The notes beneath the pieces were generated by a model. That model ran no database searches and was not told where the DNA came from. It worked only from the letters and a program-made list of their open reading frames with translations. From positions 744,001 to 808,000 of the forward strand of contig NZ_JAEQNE010000001.1 in the NCBI RefSeq assembly GCF_016722785.1: 64,000 nt of DNA, read 5' to 3'. The position numbers and the translations under genes were made by a program. Below are positions 1-9,191 of this stretch, piece by piece (positions within the stretch are counted from its first letter, which is position 1; every line of letters starts with the position of its first letter). The stretch is from Ramlibacter monticola. GTDB taxonomy: Bacteria > Pseudomonadota > Gammaproteobacteria > Burkholderiales > Burkholderiaceae_C.

Positions 1-171
1 GTTGTCCACGTAGAAGTGCCGCACCGGCGTCATCTGGCGGATGCAGTGGAATGTGCTGTCGTCGACCTTGATCGCATTTGATGAGGGGGCTTCGCCCGCC
101 TGCACCAGCTCCAAGCCCGCGAGCCCGAAAGCCGCGAAAAGTAGGTCACTCCTGCGCCAGCCGTTGCTCAT
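1..171 (-). CDS. Hypothetical exported protein, N-terminal part (runs off left edge)
   Basis: Fifty-seven codons are visible, starting from ATG at 171 with an AGGAG ribosome-binding site about 8 nt upstream, which fixes the start well. After a short basic stretch (GWRR) comes a hydrophobic run (residues 10-24, LLFAAFGLAGLELVQ) followed by AGEA, which looks like a secretion signal with cleavage after the alanines. The visible mature part has one cysteine and an FYVDN motif at the window edge. The family is not recognised and the rest of the gene lies outside the window. Confidence 0.6.
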   Translation of the reverse strand, partial: MSNGWRRSDLLFAAFGLAGLELVQAGEAPSSNAIKVDDSTFHCIRQMTPVRHFYVDN

Positions 172-776
172 TTTCTCGCTCCTGACCAGATTCCACGCCG
201 ATTTTCCGCTGAAGGCAATCCGATCGATTGACGCGCAGGGGCACGAGTCGCGAGCTTTGCATCGGAGGACATGACGCGTCCGTGCGGGGGATGCCCCCCA
301 GGGAGCGATGGCCTGTGCCGGCCCAGACCTGCTGCGCTTTGCGAGTCTCGGCCTCGTCACGGCTGAGGCGATCTTTCATCCCGGTATTCGTTCTCGTCCA
401 TGGAGTGTCCTGACAAGCCGGAATCATGCGCGGGATCTGAACCGCGTGCAGTCATCGCGTGAAATCAATTGCGAATCACAGTGCGCCCAGGTAGTCGCCT
501 GCCCATCGTCCGCGTCCGGCTGGTCCCGAGGTACAGCGGTCCCCGACCGAGCGGAAGACCAATGGCAGGTTTCGGCTGCTACAGCCGTTCAACGAGCGAA
601 ACTTGTGCGGCAGCAATCAGTCTGAAACGGTCGTTCGATGCCCCAATCCGACGGGCACCTTCTAGCCGATCCCTGCCTTCACCCCCGCTTGAGCGTGCCA
701 GCAGACGGTGGTCATCGCTCCCATCGGCCCTCAGAGAGGACACTCGAAGAGCATCGACACGACCGCGGTTGCCTGT
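172..776. other. Gap without a convincing gene
   Basis: Roughly 600 bases separate the left-edge gene from dinB-like DNA. Open frames exist on both strands but are short, lack ribosome-binding sites and resemble no family I know. Around 569-592 there is a weak match (cggctgctacagccgttca) to the dispersed repeat described elsewhere in the accessory zone. Confidence 0.4.
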
Positions 777-1319
777 TCAGGCGAGCGCGATGATGTCGGT
801 CACCCCAACGTCGATGCCGGATTGCGACAAGAGCGTGGTAACCTGCCCGCGATGGTGCGTCTGGTGGTTGAAGAAGTGCGTCATCGCCTGCCAGGCGGGA
901 TGCTCCCGCTGCACCCCCTTCGTGTTCGAATATCTCATCGTGCGCAGGAGGAACTCGGACGGCATTTCGCCTACCCATTCCTGGACGGCGAGGTCGAGTC
1001 CGGTACGTGCCGCCCGCAGTTGCACCCAGTCTTCGTGGATCACGGTCTCATGGACCGCGCCGTCAGGCAGCTGCAGCAGTTCGCCCGCCAGCACAGGGAA
1101 TTCCATGCCTTGTGACGCGAAGCGCTTCAACCACAGGCGGTCGGCCCAGAGGATGTGGTTCAACGATCCATGAATCGACCGGAAGAAAGCACCGCGATCG
1201 CGACGGCGCTCGCCGTCTGAAAGCTGTCCGCACGCGTCGTACAGGCGATCATTGAACCAGCAGTTGTACCTGGCCAGGAACCGGTAGTTGGCCAGTAGCG
1301 TGTCGGCACTGTTGTCCAT
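777..1319 (-). CDS. DinB-family protein (putative metal-dependent four-helix bundle)
   Basis: The 180-residue product matches the DinB/YfiT-like fold. It has an N-terminal helix with LLANYRFLARYNCWFNDRLY, a first metal-ligand helix HGSLNHILWADRLWLKRF, and a C-terminal FFNHQTHHRGQ with the two histidines that complete the metal site. DinB proteins are small helical bundles binding Zn or Ni; many act as thiol-dependent transferases or damage-inducible proteins, but the substrate here cannot be predicted. ATG at 1319 was preferred over longer upstream frames because homology begins there. It is isolated, with no operon partner, beside a degraded IS1182 element. Confidence 0.85.
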   Translation of the reverse strand: MDNSADTLLANYRFLARYNCWFNDRLYDACGQLSDGERRRDRGAFFRSIHGSLNHILWADRLWLKRFASQGMEFPVLAGELLQLPDGAVHETVIHEDWVQLRAARTGLDLAVQEWVGEMPSEFLLRTMRYSNTKGVQREHPAWQAMTHFFNHQTHHRGQVTTLLSQSGIDVGVTDIIALA

Positions 1320-1528
1320 GCGCCATTCTGCTCCGTGCACGAGCATCAGCCTGGACCGGCAGCTGCTCATGGCCGAGGCCGTGTGAAATCTCGGTCGGCC
1401 TCTTCGCAGGGATGGATTTCGTGACGAACGTGGTCCGGAGAGTTCATCCAGCTGTTTGCTGCGCCTCATATGCGCATTTCATCGCTCTGGAGGCTCCGTC
1501 GGCCGCGTCAGAGGGCATAAGTGAGGCC

Positions 1529-2557
1529 TCAAGCCCCCATCAGCTTCATCGCATTCATCGTTCTGGATATACCGAGAATCGCGATCACTCGCTTGAGGTT
1601 GTATGCGAGCACGTGCAGGCTCATCTCGGTGTTCACGTTGCGGAGGCCCTTGGTCAGGAAATGGACGGCTCCCATCCAGTGCTTCAGCGTTCCGAACACA
1701 TGCTCTATGGTGCGCCTTCGCCCGTCATTGCATCCAGTTGCCGATCGCGCCTTCGCTGCATATCGTCGAGTACCGCTTCGTGCTCCCACCGTGAGATGCG
1801 TCGAAACGGAGCGGGGGAGCATTGATCCTTCATCGGGCAGCGCGGGCAGGCGCTGCTCCAATATCGACGGATTTGCTGTCCGTCGTTCTGCTCGTAGGTA
1901 AAGCGATAAGGTGCGATCTGATGTGCGGGGCACACATATACATCGCGCTTTGGGTCGGAGATGAAGTCGCCCTTGCCAAAGCGCCCGTCCGACTTGGCAC
2001 CGGACGTCAGCGGCTTGGGCACGTACGCAGAAATGCCGGCATCGGCGCACGCCTTGATCTCGGGCGCGCTGTAGTAGCCGCGGTCCGCGTAGGCGCGCAG
2101 TCTCCTCTTGCCAATGGCTTCGCCGGCGGCAAGTGCCATCTTGGACAACTGAGCGCGGTCGTTGCCAACATCGTGACCTCATGCTCGACGATCAGATGAT
2201 GCTCGGCATCGACGGCCGCCTGTACGTTGTAGCCGAAGATGCCGGTGCCCTTCGCCTCTCGACCTTCCCAGGCGTGAAGTTGCGATCGCGGCTGTTGACC
2301 GCCTTGAACTTGCTGCTGTCGATGGCAACGGCCGCCTCGGAGAACAGCTTGAGGTCCCGGCACAGCACGACGAAACGGCGGCATGCGTTCCGGATGCCAG
2401 CCGCACTCTCTCATCGAAAGTCAGCAATCGTCTTGAAGTCCGGCGCCAGGCGGCCCGTCAGCCACATCAACTCCAAATTGCGCTGGCACTCCCGCTCGAG
2501 CCGCCGGCTGGACTGAATGCGATTCAGGTAGCCGTAGTGCCAGGGTTGCTGCATGTC
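1529..2557 (-). pseudogene. IS1182-family transposase remnant with several frameshifts
   Basis: Pieces of one DDE transposase lie in successive frames. The 5' piece near 2555-2413 reads YGYLNRIQSSRRLERECQ and ends at FKTIADFR with an early stop. A middle piece carries GIFGYNVQAAVDAEHHLIVE (2260-2180), the next AYADRGYYSAPEIKACADAG (about 2100-2040), and the last HVFGTLKHWMG and MSLHVLAYNLKRVIAILG down to the stop at 1529. About the first 100 residues and a central segment are missing, so the element cannot move by itself. The 5' end stops abruptly next to the stop codon of the downstream gene at 2568, which looks like a deletion junction. Confidence 0.85.
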
Positions 2558-2567
2558 TTCCTCCGCG

Positions 2568-3134
2568 CTACGGTGCATAGAGCACGTAGTCTGCGGTGTA
2601 CGTCACGCGTTCCGTGTCGCCGACCTCACCCGCGGCACAGGGGCGCACCGGAGCGACGCCCCCACTCGTATTCACCCGCTGCACGCTGGTGACCTTCGCG
2701 AACCGTCCGTCCGGACCCACAGACTTCGCCGACAGCAGCAGCCACGGGATCGCATCGGCCTGCGGTGCGTCGGCACGCGCTTCCACGGCGCCCACGATGC
2801 GGCTGCCGTCCGCCGCTTCCCAGGTTGGCCCGCCGTAATGCGTGCCGACCTGCGCTCCCCCGGCGTCGAACAGATCGGCCTGAGGCGCGACGAACACCCA
2901 GCGCGCTCCACCGGGCGCGCCGGCATCGGGGCGGCATTCGTAGACCTGCACCCCGCGCGCGGCGACGCTCTCCAGCAGCGTGTGCGAACCACGCGGTGCG
3001 AGCGCCTGCGGCACAGCCGCAGCGGCCGGTGCGCGCGCCACGCTGATCGCGGGCAGCGCGCCGTTCTCGGCGCGCACCTGCGCAGAACAGGCGGCTACGA
3101 TGCAGGCCACGGTGAGCGCTTGTGAATTCGTCAT
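2568..3134 (-). CDS. DUF3455-domain protein, probable lipoprotein
   Basis: The 188-residue protein has an N-terminal hydrophobic stretch ending VAACSA, which fits a lipobox with Cys as lipidation site. The conserved DUF3455 core follows: GVQVYECRPD, WVFVAPQADLFD, HYGGPTWEAADGSRIVG, IPWLLLSA, VTSVQRVNTSGG and a C-terminal YTADYVLYAP. The family is widespread in soil bacteria and fungi and has no established activity. The start ATG at 3134 has GGAGCACG just before it. It follows the methyltransferase gene by 11 nt on the same strand, so the two are probably cotranscribed. Confidence 0.85.
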   Translation of the reverse strand: MTNSQALTVACIVAACSAQVRAENGALPAISVARAPAAAAVPQALAPRGSHTLLESVAARGVQVYECRPDAGAPGGARWVFVAPQADLFDAGGAQVGTHYGGPTWEAADGSRIVGAVEARADAPQADAIPWLLLSAKSVGPDGRFAKVTSVQRVNTSGGVAPVRPCAAGEVGDTERVTYTADYVLYAP

Positions 3135-3145
3135 GACGTGCTCCT

Positions 3146-3961
3146 TCACTTGCGGGTGATGACGATCTCGAGATAGGCGCTGGGGATGACCAGCGTGCCA
3201 TCGCGGGCCGTATCGAAGCGCTCCATCAGCGCGACCAGGTCCGCCGCCAGCGCGTGCTGGCCCTGCGTGTCGAGCGCGGCGAAGGCCTTGAGCATGGGGC
3301 CGTAGTAGCCGCGGAAGACCTCCAGCATGTGGTCGGCCGAGCGGTAGCGGAAGTGGAAATGGCGTCTCTCCATCACGATGGTGGACGCCGCCGTCTCGAA
3401 CAGCTCCGCGATGAAGCCGCGCGATCCCCACTGCACGGGCGAGGTCACGCCCGCAGGGGGCGGCACGCGCTTGCCGATGGTCTGGAAAACCTGGCCGATG
3501 AAGCCCTCGGGAGTCCAGTTCGCCAGGGCGATTCGGCCGCCCGGCCGGCAGACGCGCAGCAGCTCGCTGGCCACGCGTGGCGGGTTCGGCGCGAACATGC
3601 AACCGAAGGTGGACAGCACGGCGTCGAAGCTGCCGTGGTCGAAGGGCAGCGCCTCGGCGTCGGCTTCGCGGAAATCGATCGCGTGCAGGCGCTCGGCGCC
3701 GGCGCGCTCGCGACCACGCTCCAGCAGGGCCGGCACGTAGTCGGTGGAGGTGACCTGGCACCAGCGCCGCGCCGCCGCGAGCGTGGCGTTGCCGTTGCCC
3801 GCCGCCACGTCGAGCACGCGCTCGCCGGCCCGCAGGTCGGCCGCCTCGCAGAGCGTCTCGCCGACGATCTGCAATGTGGTGCCTATGACGGCATAGTCAC
3901 CCGAAGCCCAGGCGGCCTTCTGGCGGGTTTTGATGGCGGCGAAATCGGTCGGTGCGGTCAT
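3146..3961 (-). CDS. Class I SAM-dependent methyltransferase
   Basis: The 271-residue protein has methyltransferase motif I VLDVAAGNGN (residues 49-58), a following acidic STDYVPALLERGR, a motif II-like READAEALPF, and SFDAVLSTFGCMFAPN with LLRVCRPGGRIALANW after it. This is the Methyltransf_11/25 layout seen in UbiE-like enzymes; the methyl acceptor cannot be told from sequence. ATG at 3961 has GGAG 6 nt upstream and is where homology starts, so the longer frame reaching 4117 was rejected. Its stop lies 11 nt before the DUF3455 gene. Confidence 0.88.
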   Translation of the reverse strand: MTAPTDFAAIKTRQKAAWASGDYAVIGTTLQIVGETLCEAADLRAGERVLDVAAGNGNATLAAARRWCQVTSTDYVPALLERGRERAGAERLHAIDFREADAEALPFDHGSFDAVLSTFGCMFAPNPPRVASELLRVCRPGGRIALANWTPEGFIGQVFQTIGKRVPPPAGVTSPVQWGSRGFIAELFETAASTIVMERRHFHFRYRSADHMLEVFRGYYGPMLKAFAALDTQGQHALAADLVALMERFDTARDGTLVIPSAYLEIVITRK

Positions 3962-4142
3962 GACGTTCTCCAGGGGATGGCGCTCGCCACCGTGGGCGCG
4001 GGGAATGGAAGGCGATGTGAGCCAGGGCATCGCATAGCGGGTTTCGAGAGATCTCGCCCGAGAGATCCGCGGCTTGCGCGGAGTTCCGGCCAGGCATTCG
4101 AGGCGGGTGCCGCGCACACGCGCAACACCCCCTGACTTCGGG

Positions 4143-4415
4143 TCAGGCAGCCGTCATCGGATCGATCACGCCGCGCAGTTCGGTGACGCGCGATGCGGGG
4201 AACCCGCTGACCCTGGCGTGCTCGTGGACGGACGCTTCATCTTCGGCCAGATAGATGCAGAAAGTCTTGTCGTCGGCGACGAAGGATTGGACCCACTGCA
4301 CCGTGCCGGCAAGGCTGGCAAGGGCCGCATTGGAGGTGGCGGCCGCGTCCTTCAGTTGGCCGGGGTTCAACTTGCCGACACCGGCGATGTCGCGTTCGAT
4401 CAGGTACCGTTTCAT
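4143..4415 (-). CDS. DUF4242 (SCO4226-like nickel-binding) family protein
   Basis: This 90-residue protein begins MKRYLIERDIAGVGKL, continues with WVQSFVADDKTFCIYLAEDE and ends ARVSGFPASRVTELRGVIDP. That is the standard pattern of the small ferredoxin-like DUF4242 family, whose member SCO4226 binds nickel. The ATG at 4415 has a GGAGAGC ribosome-binding site. Length matches the family. Function in this cell is unknown; there is no operon partner within 180 bases. Confidence 0.85.
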   Translation of the reverse strand: MKRYLIERDIAGVGKLNPGQLKDAAATSNAALASLAGTVQWVQSFVADDKTFCIYLAEDEASVHEHARVSGFPASRVTELRGVIDPMTAA

Positions 4416-4572
4416 GGAAATGCTCTCCAGGAGGCCCGCAGCAGGAATCGCGCTCCGGGTCGCACTGCGGGGTCCAGCGACCATCGGGGGCGGTCCATGC
4501 CGCCGGCCGTAGCTTGATGCACGGTGGTATCCGACATGTGCAATCTGTGCGCGGCTTTGTATCGCGCGCGTA

Positions 4573-5103
4573 TCGGAGCTCACGGACCTGTTCCTCTGCT
4601 TGCCGCAGTTGCCGCTGCTGCTGGTGCTCGTCTTCTTCTTCCGCGACCCACTGAAGAAGGCGTTCGGACTGGAGTTGGGGATCTTCCTGCTCATCGTGAT
4701 CGTGATCGGCGGGTTGCGGTGGACGCCGGTCGCCCGCCTCGTGCGCGCGCAGGTCCTCAGCCTGCGCGAGAAGGAGCTCGTGCAGGCGCGCGCCTTGGGT
4801 GCAAGTGTGCCGCGCAAGGTCGTACGCCACCTGCTGCCGAACTCCATGGGGCCCGTCATCGTCGCAGGCACCATTGACGTTGCGGCCGCCATCATCGCGG
4901 AATCCACGCTGTCCTTCCTCGGCCTCGGGTTCCCGTCGGACGTCCCCTCCTGGGGTCGGCTGCTGTACAAGGCGCGCGACTACCTCGACATCGCCCCGCA
5001 CTGGGCGATGGCGCCCGGCGCCGCGATCGCCCTCACGGTGCTTGCGGTCAATCTCATAGGAGACGGCCTTCGCGACGCGCTTGATCCGCGTGAGTGCCGT
5101 TGA
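4573..5103 (+). pseudogene. OppC/DppC-type ABC transporter permease, 5'-truncated fragment
   Basis: The reading frame carries the C-terminal half of an inner-membrane oligopeptide permease: SELTDLFLCLPQLPLLLV, a membrane segment around LGIFLLIVIVIGGL, the EAA loop (EKELVQARALGAS) that contacts the ATPase, AAIIAESTLSFLGLGF and a terminal IGDGLRDALDP. The N-terminal membrane spans are missing, no start codon with a ribosome-binding site fits, and no binding protein, second permease or ATPase lies nearby. An internal TTG at 4600 could start translation but would yield a non-functional fragment. It looks like the tail of a gene brought in or left by a rearrangement. Confidence 0.8.
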
Positions 5104-5609
5104 TGGGAAGGTTGAAGGGCACAGGCGTGCCGGCATCGAGGACTGTAATTCTGCTCGATCGTAGGATTGCTTCAAATGCAGCGTTGGCGAGCAGGGCTTC
5201 TCGCTCGAAGTATTCGCGCTCCCCAGGGCGCATCGAACTGGTCCGCGCAGGGTTGGACTGCCTGCCATGTTCACTACCTGTGGTACCAGCCTGACCTCAG
5301 GAGGGACCAGCCGGTCGCGAACGGCTGGTTGTGGCCGGGTACTGCCATCCACTCGCCCGGGCCAAGAGGAGAAGTCGCGTGCCCCAGGAGGGAGAGCCAC
5401 CTGAAGCCGACGTCCGGGCCAGCGCGCATTGATCGCTGCCTGCTGCATTCACATTGGCCCGTCTACGCTACCCGTGTTGCAGTCGGTGGCCAACGCACCA
5501 AGCTTCAGCTGGATGCAGAGGATCGACGGAGGGAAACCAGCGCTGGTGCAGGCCCATCGGCACTCGGTGCGATGAACGGCAGGCACATGGCGTCTCCAAG
5601 GCCACGTCA
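5104..5609. other. Gap without a convincing gene
   Basis: Between the permease fragment and the NADAR gene no frame has codon pattern, start signal or family resemblance. It contains one clear copy of the dispersed repeat at 5321-5350. Confidence 0.4.
5321..5350 (+). repeat. Dispersed short repeat, copy 1
   Basis: The core reads cggctggttgtggccggg followed by tactgcc. It closely matches the copy at 11901-11930, sharing the last 14 bases (ggccgggtactgcc). Non-coding location. Confidence 0.55.
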
Positions 5610-6128
5610 TTAGGCGAGATCTTGTTGAGAGGGGTTGGCGGCTCGGGCCCTAACGCGGATGGCGCGTGCCCGCATCAGCACGTCGCCGAGCCAGTTGGAA
5701 CCGAGCCACTGGGACTGGTCGAGGATTCGGGGATCCTCGGCGGACAGCCCGACGCCCCAGAGCGGATCCGTGGGGGAGGCTTCCACGATCAGCAGGGATT
5801 CCGTGCCCACCAGGACGTCATCCAGGGCTGGGTTCTGTTCGAACTTCGCCACCAGGCCGGGAACCATGATGTCGCGGGCCTGAGCCTTCCAGACCGCGTC
5901 GTCGTAGCCTCCGACCTTGCGGCCCAGTGCCTTTTGTTCCCTGGGATCGCGACAGCCCAGAATCTCGCTCGCGATCTTGGTATCGCCGAACAGCACGGCC
6001 TTGCGGTACATCATGTACTGCTCGGAGCAGTTGAAAGTCACGCCGTCGAAGGTGAACTTGCTGGGATGCCAGTTCGAGAAGGGATCCTGGCGGCCCCAGA
6101 ACAGCACCATGTTGTTCTTGATCTTCAT
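5610..6128 (-). CDS. NADAR-family protein (YbiA-like)
   Basis: The 172-residue protein shows the NADAR signature throughout: VLFWGRQDPFSNWHPSKF, GVTFNCSEQYMMYRKAVLFG, DPREQKALGRKVGGYDD, KFEQNPALDDVLVGT, IVEASPTDPLWGVGLSAEDP and WLGSNWLGDVLMRARA. NADAR proteins cleave N-glycosidic bonds. Escherichia coli YbiA acts on riboflavin-pathway intermediates, and other members remove ADP-ribose from guanine bases of DNA. ATG at 6128 has AAGGAA about 11 nt upstream. It lies downstream of the DraG-PARG fusion on the same strand, separated by 399 nt holding an IS110 scrap, so it was probably once the last gene of that operon. The context favours a role in reversing ADP-ribosylation. Confidence 0.9.
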   Translation of the reverse strand: MKIKNNMVLFWGRQDPFSNWHPSKFTFDGVTFNCSEQYMMYRKAVLFGDTKIASEILGCRDPREQKALGRKVGGYDDAVWKAQARDIMVPGLVAKFEQNPALDDVLVGTESLLIVEASPTDPLWGVGLSAEDPRILDQSQWLGSNWLGDVLMRARAIRVRARAANPSQQDLA

Positions 6129-6366
6129 GTCGAAGTCCGTTTCCTTTCTGGGAACCAGCTGGATCAGCGGCGGCCGTCGGAGATCAGTTCCGGCAGCAGA
6201 TCCTTCGTGGTCGTCAGCTGCACCCCCCATCGCCTTCGTCTCGTCGAGGAAGTCCTGGCCTTGGCGACTGGTTGCTGCACTTCAATAGTCCGACATATCG
6301 ACGGTAGGTGTCATCGCCACGATGGGATTGTCGAAGTCTCATCAACGCGCTCGAAAGGGAAACTCC

Positions 6367-6435
6367 ATGCGCACTGTCACCTCGGGAATCGATCTCGCCA
6401 AAACCGTGTTCGCCCTGCATGGGGTAGGGCCCCAC
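6367..6435 (+). pseudogene. IS110-family transposase, extreme N-terminal remnant
   Basis: An ATG at 6367 preceded by GGGAAACTCC opens a frame reading MRTVTSGIDLAKTVFALHGV, the DEDD-type N-terminus typical of IS110/IS1111 transposases (the D of GIDLAK is the first catalytic aspartate). Resemblance ends after about 23 residues; the rest of the transposase is absent. The left end of the element probably begins somewhere in 6270-6366. It sits between the NADAR and DraG-PARG genes in the opposite orientation. Confidence 0.7.
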
Positions 6436-6527
6436 AGGGCCGCTTGGAGCGGAAGCGACGCAGGAGCGGAAGCTGTAAGCGGTCGGCTGCAAACCCTTGT
6501 TCGGTCAGGTTCTCCCCGCGGACCGCC

Positions 6528-8627
6528 TTATGCCTTGACATGTGCAGCAAAGACATCACGGAAAGGCCCAAGAAATTTCCTCTCGGGCGACCAATCTGTG
6601 ATGGCAAAGATGATGTCGGAGAACGCTCCTCGATAGTCGTTTTCCAAAGCATGCCGAAAATCCATCGCCGTGCGGTGTGGATCATTCGCGAAAGCACCAC
6701 AGCCCCATGCGCCGAGCACTAGCGTGGTATGCCCGTACGCCCGCGCGATAGCGAGCACGCGATGGATCCGCTTCTGCAAGAGGTCTCCCGCTCGCGGTTG
6801 ACCAATGATGGGCGCAACAGGCGCGGCACATGTAATGAAGCTCAGGAGCCATGGATGGGGAAGCTCCGTGCCGTCATCCATGCGAAAGACGGGCACATCA
6901 GGTGAATAGATCGCCCAATCGGTCGAATCCGGTAGTGGTCGCTTGCGGTGCTCCTCATACATCGGATCACCAAAGAGTGTCTGATTGAGTGCGCTGGATC
7001 GACACAGCACCTCCTCCTGCGCCCTGGCCCCGCTTAGAAAGCCCCCGCCAGGGTGGACGCCGTTGGCGAAATTCAGGGCAAGAGGACGCAATCCATAGTC
7101 AACAAGGCGTCGTGACGCCCCAAGCGTTGTTTCATTGGTGACTTGGACTCTCGTTTCCGTGAACGAGACTTGCTCGTTGCTTGGCAGCACAGCGCCGGGG
7201 CGAATGCTCAGCTTGGCGGCACAGGCAGCATGTACAGCGTCACGCCAAACAACAGTTTGCCCGGCCTTGGTAACGTAGAAACCTGCATTGGCAGCGGTCA
7301 CCGCAGATCGACCAAGTACAGCGGCAACATTTCTGGAGACGTCCAACTCCTGTCGTCGAGCGACGGCCATCTGCTCGGAATCGAGGCAAGGTACGACATG
7401 CAAGGTGGTCATGATTTCATTGGTGCAGGTGGAATTCCAACGGCCAGGCATCCCCTTTGCCGGCATGACTTGCAACGCACGCCTGCGCACTCGGTCGCTG
7501 ACCCCGTAGCCGAAAGTCTGCCCCGCCGCAGCCAGCAAGCCGAAGGCCTGGCCGTCGTCGTTGCTGCCCGTTCGGCCGAGCAGCCCCTCGACCCATTCGT
7601 CGGGAAAGGCGCGGGCGCCGTGCAAGGCGCCGACGGCGGCGCCGACGATCGCTGCGACGGTGTCATTGTCGCGCGTGCCGTTGACCGCCTGCTCGATGGC
7701 GACGCGGGGTTCATGGCCATGGCGAGCAAGGATATAGACGACGCTCGGCACCGTCTCCAGCAGATAGGCCCCTGAATGCCAGATGTCCCCCGCCTCCTCG
7801 ACCCCCAAGTCTTTCGCAAGAGCCGGCTGGACGTAAGTCGTTAGCAGTTCGTTGATCGAACCCTCGAACTCAGGGGGGTAGCCGGTACGCGCTGCATAGC
7901 GTGCGGTCGACGCGACATCAGCGTAAGTGTCGATCCAGTGCATTAGCCACCAGTCGCGGTCCGGCGCGACGGTCAAGCCGATCAATCGCCACAACATATC
8001 CACCATCGCGATGCAACTGCTGTTGGACAATTCGTCGTCGTGGGTCAGGTGGGCGGCGGCAAGTGTGTCAGTCCACAGCGCAGCGGAAGGTCGGTGCAGA
8101 TGCGGAAGCAGGACCGGCGCAATCCGCATCAAGGCACCATTGCTGGCACGGCTCCACCCGGACACCGTCCAATCGCGGTCGCGTTCAAACTGCCGCAACG
8201 CGTTGCGAGTCGTCGCTCCGCCACCGAAGATTTCGTGCCGGCGCGAAGCCAACAGGTCTCCCAGTTTCGTAGGGTCAAGGCCACCGCACTGGAGCAAGTG
8301 CTCCAGCGTCCAGTACGCGAGTTGGGAGTCGTCCGACGGAACACCGACGGGGCGCTGATCGGCGTATCGGTTCGGCTGATACGTGCGGATCCACCCATAC
8401 AGCGCTCGTCGCCTTGACGGGTTCAGCGACTCGCTCGTGTTGCCCAGTGCATCTCCTATCGCCAGACCGAGCATCATGCCCTCGATCTTGTCGGCAAGGT
8501 CGATCCCGGCCGCGAACGAAGACGGCGCTTCGTCCAGCCGCGCGTGCCAGCGCAGCTTGATCACGCCGCCGTCTACGAGGTGACGCACCTTCCACTGCAG
8601 ATCGAGCCGCATATTGATCGGATTCAT
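6528..8627 (-). CDS. ADP-ribosylglycohydrolase (DraG)-bacterial PARG fusion protein
   Basis: The 699-residue protein joins two ADP-ribose hydrolase domains. Residues about 47-370 form a DraG-type all-helical domain: EGMMLGLAIGDALGNTSE, the metal-binding VPSDDSQ (96-102), THDDE (195-199) and GTRDNDTVAAIVGAAVGAL (317-335). Residues about 424-695 match the TIGR02452/bacterial-type PARG family: FANGVHPGGGFLSGARAQEE has GGG at 527-529 and the catalytic QEE at 537-539, followed by VLGAWGCGAFANDP. Both active sites look intact. ATG at 8627 has AAGGAG 8 nt upstream. It starts 46 nt after the end of the macro-domain gene on the same strand and is most likely cotranscribed with it. Predicted role: removal of mono- and poly-ADP-ribose from a modified target. 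Confidence 0.9.
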   Translation of the reverse strand: MNPINMRLDLQWKVRHLVDGGVIKLRWHARLDEAPSSFAAGIDLADKIEGMMLGLAIGDALGNTSESLNPSRRRALYGWIRTYQPNRYADQRPVGVPSDDSQLAYWTLEHLLQCGGLDPTKLGDLLASRRHEIFGGGATTRNALRQFERDRDWTVSGWSRASNGALMRIAPVLLPHLHRPSAALWTDTLAAAHLTHDDELSNSSCIAMVDMLWRLIGLTVAPDRDWWLMHWIDTYADVASTARYAARTGYPPEFEGSINELLTTYVQPALAKDLGVEEAGDIWHSGAYLLETVPSVVYILARHGHEPRVAIEQAVNGTRDNDTVAAIVGAAVGALHGARAFPDEWVEGLLGRTGSNDDGQAFGLLAAAGQTFGYGVSDRVRRRALQVMPAKGMPGRWNSTCTNEIMTTLHVVPCLDSEQMAVARRQELDVSRNVAAVLGRSAVTAANAGFYVTKAGQTVVWRDAVHAACAAKLSIRPGAVLPSNEQVSFTETRVQVTNETTLGASRRLVDYGLRPLALNFANGVHPGGGFLSGARAQEEVLCRSSALNQTLFGDPMYEEHRKRPLPDSTDWAIYSPDVPVFRMDDGTELPHPWLLSFITCAAPVAPIIGQPRAGDLLQKRIHRVLAIARAYGHTTLVLGAWGCGAFANDPHRTAMDFRHALENDYRGAFSDIIFAITDWSPERKFLGPFRDVFAAHVKA

Positions 8628-8741
8628 CGTGCTGTCTCCTTCTTGGATTTGCGGGGATTCCATGTACGACAAGTTAGACCGCGTTTCCACTGAGCTCCCT
8701 TTCATAGACGGCAAGATCGCTTTCCGAGAAGCAACAGAAGA

Positions 8742-9191
8742 CTACTTCGTCGATGGACGGAAATCCCCAAGCGAATTCCGCAGCGTGGCAATTGCAATCT
8801 TCGCAGCCGCCTCCACTGGGTATCTGTAGGCACCCGTGCTGATGCTCGGAAACGCAATGGAAGCGATTCGATGAGACCCAGCAATCTCCAAGGACCGGCG
8901 ATAGCACGATGCCAGGAGTTCGGCCTCCCCGTTCTCACCACCGCGCCACACGGGGCCAACGGCATGAATGATGAATTTCGCGGGCAACCGATAGCCGTTT
9001 GTGAGTTTGGCTTGCCCGATCCTGCAGCCGCCGAGGAGCCGACACTCATGGACGAGGTCGGGGCCCGCAGCGCGATGAATTGCTCCGTCCACGCCGCCGC
9101 CCCCAAGGAGCGATGAGTTCGCGGCGTTGACGATGGCATCGACTGCCAACGTCGTGATATCGCCTCGGATTGCTCGAAGAATCGTCGTCAT
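8742..9191 (-). CDS. Macro-domain protein (MacroD type), C-terminus lost by a 1-nt frameshift
   Basis: The open frame gives 149 residues: [50 protein letters not shown] and [16 protein letters not shown], all the ADP-ribose-binding loops of MacroD-like O-acetyl-ADP-ribose/ADP-ribosyl-aspartate deacylases. It then ends early at FRPSTK. Directly after that point the next frame continues [16 protein letters not shown] and AVYERELSGN, the expected last strand and helix, down to a stop at 8674. Adding one base near 8755 would restore a 172-residue protein over 8674-9191 (518 nt, one short of a multiple of three). This could be a true mutation or a sequencing error. First gene of the probable macro/DraG-PARG/NADAR operon. 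Confidence 0.88.
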   Translation of the reverse strand: MTTILRAIRGDITTLAVDAIVNAANSSLLGGGGVDGAIHRAAGPDLVHECRLLGGCRIGQAKLTNGYRLPAKFIIHAVGPVWRGGENGEAELLASCYRRSLEIAGSHRIASIAFPSISTGAYRYPVEAAAKIAIATLRNSLGDFRPSTK

